Below are positions 17,364 to 25,733 of a DNA stretch of 64,000 nt, one piece after another. A program made the translations under genes and the position numbers. The notes beneath the pieces are model-generated. The model was not told the origin of the DNA. It was given only the letters and a program-made list of their open reading frames with translations, and did no database searches. The first letter of the stretch is position 1. The number at the start of each line of letters is the position of its first letter. This stretch comes from Achromobacter pestifer (lineage in GTDB: Bacteria; Pseudomonadota; Gammaproteobacteria; Burkholderiales; Burkholderiaceae_B), in contig NZ_CADIJX010000001.1 in NCBI RefSeq assembly GCF_902859625.1, forward strand, positions 868,001 to 932,000. The letters run 5' to 3'.

Positions 17364-18614
17364 ATGACAACGACGATTTCAATCAATGGGCAGCGGCTAT
17401 GGCAGTCGCTGATGGATCTGGCGCAGATTGGCGCCACGCCCAAAGGCGGCAACTGCCGCCTGGCACTGACCGCGCTGGACGGCCAGGGCCGCGATCTGGT
17501 CACGGGCTGGATGCGTGACGCGGGCATGACGCTGCGCGTGGATCAGGTGGGCAATATCTTCGCCCGCCGCAACGGCCGCAACAACGATCTGCCCCCCATC
17601 ATGACGGGCAGCCACATCGACACCCAGCCCACCGGCGGCAAGTTCGATGGATGCTACGGCGTGCTGGCCGGGCTGGAAGTCATGCGCAGCTTGAACGATC
17701 ACGGCGTTGTCACCGAGGCGCCGCTGGAAGTGGCCATCTGGACCAACGAGGAAGGCTCGCGCTTTCTGCCCGTCATGATGGGGTCCGGCGTGTTCGCCGG
17801 AAAATTCCCGCTTGAAGTGGCGCTGAACGCCCGCGATCACGACGGCAAATCGGTAGCCGATGAACTGGCCGCCATCGGCTACGCCGGGCCCGATCCTGTC
17901 GGCGGACGCCCGGTGGGCGCGTACTTCGAGGCGCACATCGAACAAGGCCCGATCCTGGAACACGAAGACAAAGTGGTCGGCGTGGTGACGGGATCATTGG
18001 GCGTGCGCTGGTACGACGTGGTGGTGACCGGCATGGAAATGCACGCCGGCCCCACGCCGATGCCCATCCGCAAGGATGCGCTGTATGCCGCCACCTTCCT
18101 GCTGCAAGCGGTCGTGGGCATCGCCAACGACCATCAGCCCCACGGCCGGGGCACGGTGGGCGAGATCCATGCGCATCCCGGTTCACGCAATGTCATCCCC
18201 GGCCAGGTGCGCTTCACGGTGGACCTGCGCCATGAAGACGAAGCCACGTTGACGCAGATGGATGCGCGCTGGCTGGCCACCTGCACGGAAGTCGCCGCGC
18301 GTCACGGGGTGACAGTGGACGTGAAGCAGGTGCAGTACTTCCCGCCGACCCCGTTCGACCTGGACCTGGTTGGCAAGGTACGCGACGGCGCCGCCCGTCG
18401 CGGACTGGCCGCCATGGACATCGTGACCGGCGCCGGCCACGACGCGGTCTACATGGCCAGCGTCACGCCCACCGCCATGATCTTCGTACCGTGCAAGGAC
18501 GGCGTGAGCCACAACGAAATCGAAGACGCCAAGCCCACGGACCTGGAAGCCGGCTGCAATGTGCTGCTGGACGCCATGGTCGCGCGCGCCAACCAACTGG
18601 GGACATCTGCATGA
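17364..18614 (+). CDS. M20-family Zn amidohydrolase (hydantoinase/carbamoylase type)
   Basis: 416 aa from the ATG at 17364, chosen over a TTG seven codons upstream because it has a better-placed AGGA. Metal and catalytic motifs of the N-carbamoyl-L-amino-acid hydrolase / beta-ureidopropionase / allantoate amidohydrolase group are intact: GSHIDTQPTGGKFDG (about residues 79-93), TNEEGSRF (about 125), EAHIEQGP (about 190) and DGVSHNE (about 380). The enzyme removes a carbamoyl or ureido group from an amino-acid-like compound. Its stop overlaps the dehydrogenase start (ATGA), so the product may be passed on to oxidation; this link is inference. Confidence 0.9.
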   Translation: MTTTISINGQRLWQSLMDLAQIGATPKGGNCRLALTALDGQGRDLVTGWMRDAGMTLRVDQVGNIFARRNGRNNDLPPIMTGSHIDTQPTGGKFDGCYGVLAGLEVMRSLNDHGVVTEAPLEVAIWTNEEGSRFLPVMMGSGVFAGKFPLEVALNARDHDGKSVADELAAIGYAGPDPVGGRPVGAYFEAHIEQGPILEHEDKVVGVVTGSLGVRWYDVVVTGMEMHAGPTPMPIRKDALYAATFLLQAVVGIANDHQPHGRGTVGEIHAHPGSRNVIPGQVRFTVDLRHEDEATLTQMDARWLATCTEVAARHGVTVDVKQVQYFPPTPFDLDLVGKVRDGAARRGLAAMDIVTGAGHDAVYMASVTPTAMIFVPCKDGVSHNEIEDAKPTDLEAGCNVLLDAMVARANQLGTSA

Positions 18615-20110
18615 GCCAACACGATTCCGCCTATTGGCACGCGCGTGCCACCGCCCAGGAATTCAACGGCCGGGCCTACATCGACGGCGCCTATTGCGAT
18701 GCCGCCGACGGCGCAACCTTCACCGCATTCAGCCCCGTGGACGGCCGCGAACTGGCCAATGTGGCCGCCTGCGGCCAGGCTGACGTGGACCGCGCCGTGC
18801 AAGCGGCACGCCGCGCCTTCGAGGCCGGCGTCTGGAGCCAGCTGGCGCCGCGTCAGCGCAAGGAACGCCTGCTGCGCCTGGCCGCCCTGATCAACCAGCA
18901 CACCGAGGAACTGGCGCTGCTGGAAACGCTGGACATGGGCAAGCCCATTCGCGATGCGCTGGCCTTCGACGTGCCGGAAACCGCCCGCTGCTACGCCTGG
19001 TACGCCGAAGCCATCGACAAGATTTACGACGAGATCGCGCCGACCGGACCCGATGCGCTGGCCACCATCACCCGAGAAGCGCTGGGCGTGGTGGCGGCCG
19101 TGGTGCCGTGGAACTACCCGCTGATGATGGCGGCGTGGAAGGTCGCGCCCGCGTTGGCGGCAGGCAACAGCGTCATTCTGAAGCCGGCCGAACAGGCCTC
19201 GCTGTCCTCGATCCGGCTGGCGGCGCTGGCCGAGGAAGCCGGCATCCCGGCAGGCGTCTTCAATGTCGTGCCCGGCCTGGGCGCGGTCGCCGGGCAGGCG
19301 CTGGGCCTGCATCCCGATGTGGACTGCGTGGCCTTCACGGGATCCACCGCCACCGGCAAGCGCTTCATGACGTATTCCGGACAATCCAACCTGAAGCGCG
19401 TGTGGCTGGAATGCGGCGGCAAGTCGCCCCATATCGTGTTCGACGACTGCCCCGATCTGGACCGTGCCGCGCAGGCCGCCGCGCTGGCCATTTTCTCGAA
19501 CCAGGGCGAAGTCTGCATCGCGGGTTCCCGGCTGTATGTGCAGGACGGCATCTACGACGCCTTCATGGAAAAGGTCGCCGCCTTCGCCGTCAGTCTGCAA
19601 CCCGGCGACCCGCTGGACCCCGCCACTGCCATGGGCGCCATGGTCGACGAACGCCAGATGCAGGGCGTGCTGGCCCGTATCGCCGCGGGCCAGTCGGAAG
19701 GCGCCAGCCTGCGCGTGGGCGGCAAGCAAGCGCGCCACGCGACAGGCGGCTATTACATCGAACCGACCATCTTCGATTGCGCCAGCCAGGACAATTCCCT
19801 GGTCCGTGAAGAGATCTTCGGCCCGGTGCTGGCCGCCCAACGCTTTGGCGACGAAGACGAAGCCGTCCGCCTGGCCAACGATTCGGTCTATGGCCTGGGC
19901 GCCGGCTTGTGGACGTCGAACCTGTCGCGCGCGCATCGCTTGTCGCGCCGCTTGCGCGCCGGTCTGGTCTGGATCAACTGCTATGCCGACGGCGACATCA
20001 CGGTGCCCTTCGGCGGCGTCAAGCAATCCGGTTTTGGCCGCGACAAGTCCCTGCACGCGCTGGACAAGTATTCCGACCTGAAGACCACCTGGATCAGCCT
20101 GACCGTATAA
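18611..20110 (+). CDS. Aldehyde dehydrogenase (PuuC-like)
   Basis: 499 aa from the ATG at 18611. NAD-binding PWNYPLMMAAWKVAPALAAG and FTGSTATGKRFM, the general base in LECGGKSPHIVFDDC (about residue 268) and the nucleophile Cys in NQGEVCIAGSR (about 302) are all present. NQGEVCIAGSR and the C-terminal PFGGVKQSGFGRD resemble PuuC, which oxidises gamma-glutamyl-aminobutyraldehyde and other omega-amino aldehydes. It is the last tightly coupled gene of the 5.5-20.1 kb block; a 199-base gap follows. The actual aldehyde is unknown. Confidence 0.92.
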   Translation: MSQHDSAYWHARATAQEFNGRAYIDGAYCDAADGATFTAFSPVDGRELANVAACGQADVDRAVQAARRAFEAGVWSQLAPRQRKERLLRLAALINQHTEELALLETLDMGKPIRDALAFDVPETARCYAWYAEAIDKIYDEIAPTGPDALATITREALGVVAAVVPWNYPLMMAAWKVAPALAAGNSVILKPAEQASLSSIRLAALAEEAGIPAGVFNVVPGLGAVAGQALGLHPDVDCVAFTGSTATGKRFMTYSGQSNLKRVWLECGGKSPHIVFDDCPDLDRAAQAAALAIFSNQGEVCIAGSRLYVQDGIYDAFMEKVAAFAVSLQPGDPLDPATAMGAMVDERQMQGVLARIAAGQSEGASLRVGGKQARHATGGYYIEPTIFDCASQDNSLVREEIFGPVLAAQRFGDEDEAVRLANDSVYGLGAGLWTSNLSRAHRLSRRLRAGLVWINCYADGDITVPFGGVKQSGFGRDKSLHALDKYSDLKTTWISLTV

Positions 20111-20245
20111 GGCCCGTGGCCGCGGGCCGCCTTAGCGTGGCGGCTGCCTTGCCCATGCCGTTTCGCGCTATCTGCTTGGCCGCCCAGGCCATTGAACCCG
20201 TCCGCCCCTTATGCCACCTTGATCGGCATCGGAGCAGGAAGAGGA

Positions 20246-20267
20246 GCCGGCCCCGATGCGGGCCGGC
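20246..20267 (+). other. Perfect hairpin downstream of the aldehyde dehydrogenase gene
   Basis: GCCGGCCC-CGATGC-GGGCCGGC, an eight-base perfect stem. Another fold, GGCCCG with CGGGCC, starts directly after the stop at 20110. There is no U-tract, so termination here would be of a non-canonical type. The 199-base gap (20111-20309) holds nothing else recognisable. Confidence 0.35.
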
Positions 20268-20309
20268 GCCAGCGCACGCCCGCCATCAGAACCATGACTG
20301 GAGACAACG

Positions 20310-21398
20310 ATGCGCGACGCGATACGGCGAGGCAGGGCTCAACCTGTCCGGATGACGGCAGCAAAGGCAGCAACAACAGACACGACAGTCACCCCCACCT
20401 TTCCCCGCAGGCATGCCCTGACGGCCGGCTTGACGCTGGCCTTGGCTGCACCGCTATGGGCCTTGGGCGGCGCGGCCCACGCCCAAGACGGACCCTACCC
20501 GTCCAAACCCGTCACCATCCTGGTTGGCTTTCCACCCGGCACGGCCACCGACACCGTGGCCCGGATGCTGGCCGAACGGCTGGCCCAGCGCATGGGCCAG
20601 CAATTCATCGTTGAAAACAAGCCCGGCGCAGGCGGTTCGATTGCCGCCGGCCTGGGCGCGCGCGCCAAGCCGGATGGCTACACGCTGATGATCGGCGCAT
20701 CCGCCCCGCAGGCGATCAACCCGCATGTCTATCCCAACCTGAACTACGACGCCCGCAAGGACTTTGCGCCCATCGGCTTGATCACCTGGCTGCCCTACCT
20801 GTTCGTCGTCAGCGCCGACAATCCCGCCCACGATCTGAAGGAGTTCCTGGCGGCGGCCAAGGCCAGGCCCAATCAGCTGACCTACGCCACCACCGGCATC
20901 GGCACGACCAGCCATCTGGTGACGGCAGTGCTGTTGTCCAAGGCTGGCGCCAGCATGGTCCATGTGCCTTACAAGGGCAGCAGCCAGGCGCAGACCGATA
21001 TCGTCGGCGGCCGCACCACCGCCACGTTCGACACAATGGTGTCGTCGCTGGCCATGGTGAAATCCGGGCGGCTCAAGGCGCTGGCCGTCAGCACGCCTGA
21101 GCGCGTCGCCATGCTTCCCGATGTGAAAACCGTGGCTGAACAAGGCTATCCCGGTTTCGACATGGGCGCATGGCTGGGTCTGATCGCGCCTGCCGGCATC
21201 CCGCCTGCCATCCAGGACCGCCTGTCCCGCGAGATGAACGCCGTGCTGGCGGATACCACCGTGCGCGACAAACTGGGAGACCTGGGCGCCCAGGTCCGCA
21301 CCACGCCGACGCCCGCCGCCTTCGGCGCCATGATGAAGACGGAATACGACTCGTGGGGCGCCATCGTCCGCGATTTCAATGTCAAAGCCACCGACTGA
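20310..21398 (+). CDS. Bug-family (TctC-like) periplasmic binding protein
   Basis: 362 aa; the ATG at 20310 follows GGAGACAAC at good spacing. A long N-terminal region precedes the export signal (RRHALTAGLTLALAAPLWAL, cleavage after AHA); the double arginine leaves Tat export possible. The mature part starts YPSKPVTILVGFPPGTATD and contains VENKPGAGGSIA, LTYATTGIGTTSHL and VHVPYKGSSQAQTDIVGG, the hallmarks of Bug proteins. These bind small carboxylates, amides or aromatics in the periplasm. No TctA/TctB membrane genes are nearby, which is usual for this family in Bordetella and relatives. Confidence 0.92.
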   Translation: MRDAIRRGRAQPVRMTAAKAATTDTTVTPTFPRRHALTAGLTLALAAPLWALGGAAHAQDGPYPSKPVTILVGFPPGTATDTVARMLAERLAQRMGQQFIVENKPGAGGSIAAGLGARAKPDGYTLMIGASAPQAINPHVYPNLNYDARKDFAPIGLITWLPYLFVVSADNPAHDLKEFLAAAKARPNQLTYATTGIGTTSHLVTAVLLSKAGASMVHVPYKGSSQAQTDIVGGRTTATFDTMVSSLAMVKSGRLKALAVSTPERVAMLPDVKTVAEQGYPGFDMGAWLGLIAPAGIPPAIQDRLSREMNAVLADTTVRDKLGDLGAQVRTTPTPAAFGAMMKTEYDSWGAIVRDFNVKATD

Positions 21399-21414
21399 AC
21401 AGGACACCACGACG

Positions 21415-22179
21415 ATGCACGCCAACCCCGACATGAGTTCCGACTTGAGCCCGCAGGAATGGGACACCCGCGTCCAACTGGCCGCTTGCTACCGGCTGGT
21501 GGCGCACTTCGGCATGAGCGACCTGATCTACAACCACATCACCGCGCGCATCCCCGGCACGGAAGATCACTTGCTGATCAATCCCTACGGCATGATGTAT
21601 GACGAGATCACCGCATCCAGCCTGGTCAAGATCGATCTGGCGGGCAATATCATCGGGCCATCCTCGTCTGGCCTTGGCATCAACGCCGCCGGCTACGTGA
21701 TCCACAGCGCCGTGCACGGGGCGCGCACCGACGTAGGGTGCGTGATCCACACGCACACGCGCGCCGGCATGGCCGTGTCGGCCTTGCAGTGCGGTCTGCT
21801 GCCGCTGACGCAGACCGCCATGCGATTTGCCAAGATCCCGTATCACGACTACGAAAGCGTCGCCATCGACCTGAGCGAACGCGAACGCCTGGTGGCGGAT
21901 CTGGGCGCCTCCGAGGCGATGATCCTGCGCAACCACGGCCTGCTGGCCGTCGGGCTGACCGTCGCGCAGGCATTCAACACGTTGTATTGGCTGGAGATGG
22001 CGTGCAAGGCACAGGTGGATGCACTAAGCGCCAACCGCGAACTCTGCCTGCCGCCCGCGGAAGTCATCGAAAGAACCTGGCATCTGTATCAGCCCACCAC
22101 ACGCCGCCCCTTCGGTGAACTCGAATGGCCCGCCATGCTGCGCTTGATGGACCGCAAGGACGCCAGCTACCGGCAATGA
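21415..22179 (+). CDS. Class II aldolase/adducin family protein
   Basis: 254 aa from the ATG at 21415; an ATG at 21433 is also possible. The Zn-binding histidines of the L-fuculose-phosphate aldolase fold are visible: HTHTRAGMAVS (about residues 112-122) and LRNHGLLAVG (about 177). The N-terminal YRLVAHFGMSDLIYNHITAR is the typical first helix-strand. Family members are sugar-phosphate aldolases, epimerases or decarboxylases of hydroxylated acids. It follows the Bug gene by 16 bases and converges, six bases apart, with the ThDP enzyme copy B. Confidence 0.85.
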   Translation: MHANPDMSSDLSPQEWDTRVQLAACYRLVAHFGMSDLIYNHITARIPGTEDHLLINPYGMMYDEITASSLVKIDLAGNIIGPSSSGLGINAAGYVIHSAVHGARTDVGCVIHTHTRAGMAVSALQCGLLPLTQTAMRFAKIPYHDYESVAIDLSERERLVADLGASEAMILRNHGLLAVGLTVAQAFNTLYWLEMACKAQVDALSANRELCLPPAEVIERTWHLYQPTTRRPFGELEWPAMLRLMDRKDASYRQ

Positions 22180-22185
22180 CGGCGG

Positions 22186-23886
22186 CTATTCGCCGCGCGG
22201 CAGCAGGTCCACGCCTGCCGCGTGGCTCACGCCCGCAGGAAGAATCGCCGCCAGACTGGTCTTTACCTCAAGCAGATACGGCCGGTCGGCGGCCAGGCCG
22301 CGCGCAATGGCGGCATCCAGCTGAGCCGCTTGCGTCACGTATTCGGCTTGCACGCCGAAGGCCCGCGCCATCATCGTGAAGTCCGGGCTGGACAGACTCG
22401 TGCCGACATACCGGCCCGGATACGTGCGCGCCTGATGCAGCCGGATCGATCCATAGCAATTGTTGTTCGACACGATGAACAACACCGGCAGCCCGCGTTC
22501 GGCGGCGGCCGCCATTTCGTTGCCCGTCATCAGGAACCCGCCGTCGCCCACCAGGCACACCACCTTGCGATCCGGATGGCGCAACTGGGTGGCGATGGCT
22601 GCCGGCGTGCCGTAGCCCATCGCCCCCGATTGCGATGCCATCAGCCTTTGCGGATACACGAACGGGAAGTGCCGGTATACGGGCGCGGCAAAGGTGCCGG
22701 CGTCCAGGCACAGCGCGACATCGTTGGGCGCCTGCGCCGCCAGCGCGCGCACCACCGACACAAAGGGCACGCCGTCATCGCCGACGGGCTCGGGCCACGC
22801 CGCCGTGCGCTGTTGAATGGCGCGCAGCGAGGCAGCCCAATCGTCCCGCGCCAGCCCCTGCCCCGTCGCGGGCAGGTTGGCCAGCGCGTGCGCCGTCGCC
22901 GCCGGGTCGGCCACCAGACCGACGTCCGCGGCGAAATGCTGGTTCACGATGTGCGGGTCCGCAAGGCAATGCACCAAGGCCTGCGACGGCTTGGGATGGC
23001 AGGGAAAGGTGTAGCCCTGCGTCGTGATGTCGCCCAGGCGCGTGCCCAGGGCCAGGATCAGATCACTGGAATTGAACGCCGCCACCTGCGCGGCTGGCGT
23101 CGCCAAGTCCAGATCGCCCGCATAGAGGGCATGCGTATTGGGGAAGATATCGTGCTGCCGGAACGACACGGCAACGGGAATCGTGTGGCGTTCAGCCAGC
23201 CGCCGCAATGCCTCGCGCCCGCCCGGCCGGTTGAACGCGCCACCCGCAATGATCAACGGGCGATGCGCCTGTGCCAGCAGCCCCTGAATGCGGTCCAGCG
23301 TGGCGGGCGCAGGCTGGGCCGGGCTGTCGGGCACGGCAACCCAATCGGGTTGCGCCACGGATGCCTGTTGCACGTCCTCGGGCACGACCAGCACCACCGG
23401 GCCCGGCGTGCCGGACGTTGCCACGCGGATCGCCTTGAAGGCGGCCGTGGCCAGTTCCTCGGCCGTGCCAACCTCCGCCACCCACTTGGCCATGGAACCA
23501 AACATCTTCTGATAATCGATTTCTTGGAATGCTTCCTTGCGTACGTCCTGCTTGGGCACCTGCCCGATCAGCAGGATCATCGGCACGCCGTCCTGCTGCG
23601 CCGCGTGCACGCCAATGGACGCATTGGTGGCTCCGGGGCCGCGCGACACCATCACCACGCCTGGGCGCCCCGTCAGTCTGGCGTCCGCGCCCGCCATGAA
23701 CGCCGCGCCACTTTCGTGCCGGCACGTCACCACATCGATCTGCGGAAAGTCATGCAGCGCGTCCAGCACGCCCAGATAGCTTTCCCCCGGCACCACGAAA
23801 ACGCGGTCAATGCCATTGGCGGCAAACACCTTCAGCAAGGCATGGGCGGATGTGTTCGGATCAGCGGATACGGTCATGGAAGCCAT
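22186..23886 (-). CDS. Thiamine-diphosphate enzyme, acetolactate-synthase-like (copy B)
   Basis: 566 aa; ATG at 23886 or, three codons in, at 23877. The Pyr domain carries the catalytic Glu in CRHESGAAFMAG (about residue 55), then SRGPGATNASIGVHAAQQD; the PP domain has VGDGGFLMTGNEMAAAAERG (about 430) and NNNCYGSIRLHQ. It is a clear paralogue of the enzyme at 15634-17346, sharing PGESYL, EAFQEIDYQKMFGSMAKWVA and TSGTPGPVVLVVPED-like stretches. The two probably act on related 2-oxo acids. It is divergent from a LysR gene whose product likely controls it. Confidence 0.88.
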   Translation of the reverse strand: MASMTVSADPNTSAHALLKVFAANGIDRVFVVPGESYLGVLDALHDFPQIDVVTCRHESGAAFMAGADARLTGRPGVVMVSRGPGATNASIGVHAAQQDGVPMILLIGQVPKQDVRKEAFQEIDYQKMFGSMAKWVAEVGTAEELATAAFKAIRVATSGTPGPVVLVVPEDVQQASVAQPDWVAVPDSPAQPAPATLDRIQGLLAQAHRPLIIAGGAFNRPGGREALRRLAERHTIPVAVSFRQHDIFPNTHALYAGDLDLATPAAQVAAFNSSDLILALGTRLGDITTQGYTFPCHPKPSQALVHCLADPHIVNQHFAADVGLVADPAATAHALANLPATGQGLARDDWAASLRAIQQRTAAWPEPVGDDGVPFVSVVRALAAQAPNDVALCLDAGTFAAPVYRHFPFVYPQRLMASQSGAMGYGTPAAIATQLRHPDRKVVCLVGDGGFLMTGNEMAAAAERGLPVLFIVSNNNCYGSIRLHQARTYPGRYVGTSLSSPDFTMMARAFGVQAEYVTQAAQLDAAIARGLAADRPYLLEVKTSLAAILPAGVSHAAGVDLLPRGE

Positions 23887-23946
23887 GGAATTGAGGATTG
23901 AGTCGCGGAAATTCTAGATTGGCAAGCCTGGGCCAACTAGGCATAC

Positions 23947-23959
23947 TCTGGCAATCAGA
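23947..23959. promoter_or_regulatory. LysR-type box (T-N11-A) between the ThDP enzyme and its regulator
   Basis: TCTG-GCAAT-CAGA is a perfect dyad that also fits the T-N11-A rule for LysR operators. It lies 61 bases upstream of the enzyme start and 56 upstream of the LysR start, in the expected shared control region. Confidence 0.5.
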
Positions 23960-24014
23960 TATACAAGAAACGCACACTAGAGACAGCGGCGCACACGCCC
24001 GCCACAGACCCGGG

Positions 24015-24959
24015 ATGGACTTACGCAAGATCGAAAACCTGATCCACGTGGCCGATCAGGGCAGCTTTTCAAAAGCCGCGTCCGTGCTGGGTATCGCCCA
24101 ATCGGCGCTGGGCCGCCAGGTCAGGAAGCTGGAAGACGAATGCGGCTGCGCCCTGCTCTATCGCAATGGGCGCGGCGTGTCCTTGACGCCCGACGGCGAA
24201 AAGCTGCTGGACCGCCTGCGTCCGCTGCTGCGGCAGATGGACCATGTGGTCACCGAATTCCACAACGACCAGAAGTCTCCGTCGGGCCAGGTCACGCTGG
24301 GCCTGACCCCCACGCTGAGCCACATGGTCGGCACGCGGCTGGTGGCCGAAGTCTGGAAGCGTCATCCGCGCATTCAACTCAACATCATCACCGGCTACAG
24401 CGGCTACGTGCTGGAATGGCTGACCAACGCCCGCGTGGACATCGCGGTGCTGCATGACGCCCGGCGTTCGCAACATATCGCGGTGGATCCGCTGGCCGAA
24501 CTGGATCTGGCCCTGGTGTCGCCGCCGCAAAGCCTGTCGCCCGCCGCCCGCGCCATGCCGACAATCGCCTTCGCGCAACTGCGCGACCTTGCGCTGGTGC
24601 TGCCCACCCGCAACCACGGCCTGCGCCGCACGCTGGAGCACGCCGCCACGCAGGCGGACATGCCGCTGAACGTCACGTTTGAAATCGATGCGCTGGAGCT
24701 GATGAAGGAAATCGTGGTCGAGGGCCTGGCGCACACCGTGCTCGGCCTGCCCGCCGTCATCAAGGAAGTGGCCGCCGGCCAATTGATCGCACGCCGCATC
24801 GTCGACCCCGGCCTGTCGACCCGCCTGATGCTTGCCACGGCCTCAAGCCGGCCACTGACCCAGGCGGTGAAGATCGTGCAGGGAATATTGCGTGAAGTGC
24901 TGGGGGAAATGACGGCCACCGAGCCGTATCGGGCGGGGATGCGGATGGTGGGTGATTAG
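24015..24959 (+). CDS. LysR-family transcriptional regulator
   Basis: 314 aa from the ATG at 24015; the frame extends upstream but MDLRKIENLIHVADQGSFSK is the normal LysR beginning. The helix-turn-helix covers KAASVLGIAQSALGRQVRKL (residues 20-39). The effector domain from about residue 88 reads QVTLGLTPTLSHMVG, close to the NAC/Cbl-like subgroup. Divergent from the ThDP enzyme copy B and so its likely regulator. Its end is 14 bases from the ParE stop (convergent). Confidence 0.9.
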   Translation: MDLRKIENLIHVADQGSFSKAASVLGIAQSALGRQVRKLEDECGCALLYRNGRGVSLTPDGEKLLDRLRPLLRQMDHVVTEFHNDQKSPSGQVTLGLTPTLSHMVGTRLVAEVWKRHPRIQLNIITGYSGYVLEWLTNARVDIAVLHDARRSQHIAVDPLAELDLALVSPPQSLSPAARAMPTIAFAQLRDLALVLPTRNHGLRRTLEHAATQADMPLNVTFEIDALELMKEIVVEGLAHTVLGLPAVIKEVAAGQLIARRIVDPGLSTRLMLATASSRPLTQAVKIVQGILREVLGEMTATEPYRAGMRMVGD

Positions 24960-24972
24960 TACCGCATTCATG

Positions 24973-25341
24973 CTATTTCCAGGGTTCTCGGGTATCCATG
25001 TGCCGTGCCAGTTCCATCGCATCATGCAGTACGCGCCCCACCAAGACGACAGCGCCCGCTATCCGATAGATAACGAAGTGGCGCGGTTGGCGCACGATGC
25101 CAGATTTCAGGCGCGCTCGTTCCCGGCTAAAGCGTAGATGCCAGCTACGAACACCATCCCCAAGTTCCGGACGTTCAATGCTGCCGGCTCGATCCGGCTG
25201 CATCGAGATGTCACGCAACGCGGCCACCAGCAATGCTTCGTAGCGCTCACCAGCCGCTTCTCCAAATTGCGCATGTGTCCAGGCCAGAATGTCGACAATA
25301 TCAGCCTGTGCCGTAGCCGAGAGCCTGTAACGTGTGATCAC
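24973..25341 (-). CDS. parE: ParE/RelE-family toxin
   Basis: 122 aa. YRLSATAQADIVDILAWTHAQFG is the opening helix pair of the ParE/RelE fold, followed by YEALLVAALRDI, HLRFSRERAR and the C-terminal strand HFVIYRIAGAVVLVGRVLHD. ParE toxins act on DNA gyrase; RelE relatives cleave mRNA, and the sequence alone leans to ParE because of the ParD-type partner. It overlaps the antitoxin stop by four bases, antitoxin first, the standard order. Confidence 0.85.
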   Translation of the reverse strand: MITRYRLSATAQADIVDILAWTHAQFGEAAGERYEALLVAALRDISMQPDRAGSIERPELGDGVRSWHLRFSRERARLKSGIVRQPRHFVIYRIAGAVVLVGRVLHDAMELARHMDTREPWK

Positions 25342-25628
25342 GGCCCTTTCTTTGCCCGATCAGCCGCTTGCGCGCCAAGCGTTCCGATAAAGTCCTGGAG
25401 CTGGTCTTCGGAAACCTCGGTATAGCCGCCACGCTCAAGATCGGCCCATCCCTGATTGGCCGAGGCTCGTAGCGCATCAAGCTTGGCAGCGTCTAACCGT
25501 TCGCGCTGCTCAATCAAGCGCAGCCCCTCGCGCAGCACTTCGCTGGCGTTCTGATAGCGCCCCGATTGCACCAGCGTCTCGACAAAATCATGCTGATGTT
25601 CACTGAGAACCACATTGCGCGTAGGCAT
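25338..25628 (-). CDS. parD: ParD-family antitoxin
   Basis: 96 aa. The N-terminal ribbon-helix-helix reads MPTRNVVLSEHQHDFVETLV, followed by GRYQNASEVLREGLRLIE, the standard ParD/CopG-like signature (type II toxin-antitoxin, DUF-free form). The C-terminal tail (residues 55-96) would wrap the toxin. The pair should repress its own promoter through the palindrome at 25672-25688, 44 bases upstream of the start. Confidence 0.88.
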   Translation of the reverse strand: MPTRNVVLSEHQHDFVETLVQSGRYQNASEVLREGLRLIEQRERLDAAKLDALRASANQGWADLERGGYTEVSEDQLQDFIGTLGAQAADRAKKGP

Positions 25629-25671
25629 GGATTCGGCTCCTGAAATGGCTTGGCAACGGATCTAATCGCCA

Positions 25672-25688
25672 TTGGCATATTATGCCAA
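25672..25688. promoter_or_regulatory. Perfect palindrome, likely ParD/ParDE operator
   Basis: TTGGCATA-T-TATGCCAA: eight-base arms around a single T, upstream of parD. AT-rich against its GC-rich surroundings and of the length bound by ribbon-helix-helix dimers. Binding by ParD is inference from position and symmetry. Confidence 0.6.
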
Positions 25689-25733
25689 CACTTCGGCGGG
25701 CCGCCACTAGGTCGCATTTTAATCCGACCCCAT

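Noticed and set aside
18449..20056. Minus-strand open frame of 535 codons opposite the aldehyde dehydrogenase
   Set aside because: Shadow of a gene with intact catalytic motifs; no recognisable fold.
20310..22179. Tripartite tricarboxylate transporter operon around the Bug gene
   Set aside because: No TctA or TctB membrane gene is present; the neighbour is a class II aldolase.
22222..23901. Plus-strand open frame of 559 codons opposite ThDP enzyme copy B
   Set aside because: Arg/His-rich translation without family features; ThDP motifs on the minus strand are decisive.
25689..25733. Possible remnant of a mobile element near the ParDE operator
   Set aside because: The short AT-richer stretch has no repeat ends or coding remains; nothing beyond composition supports it.
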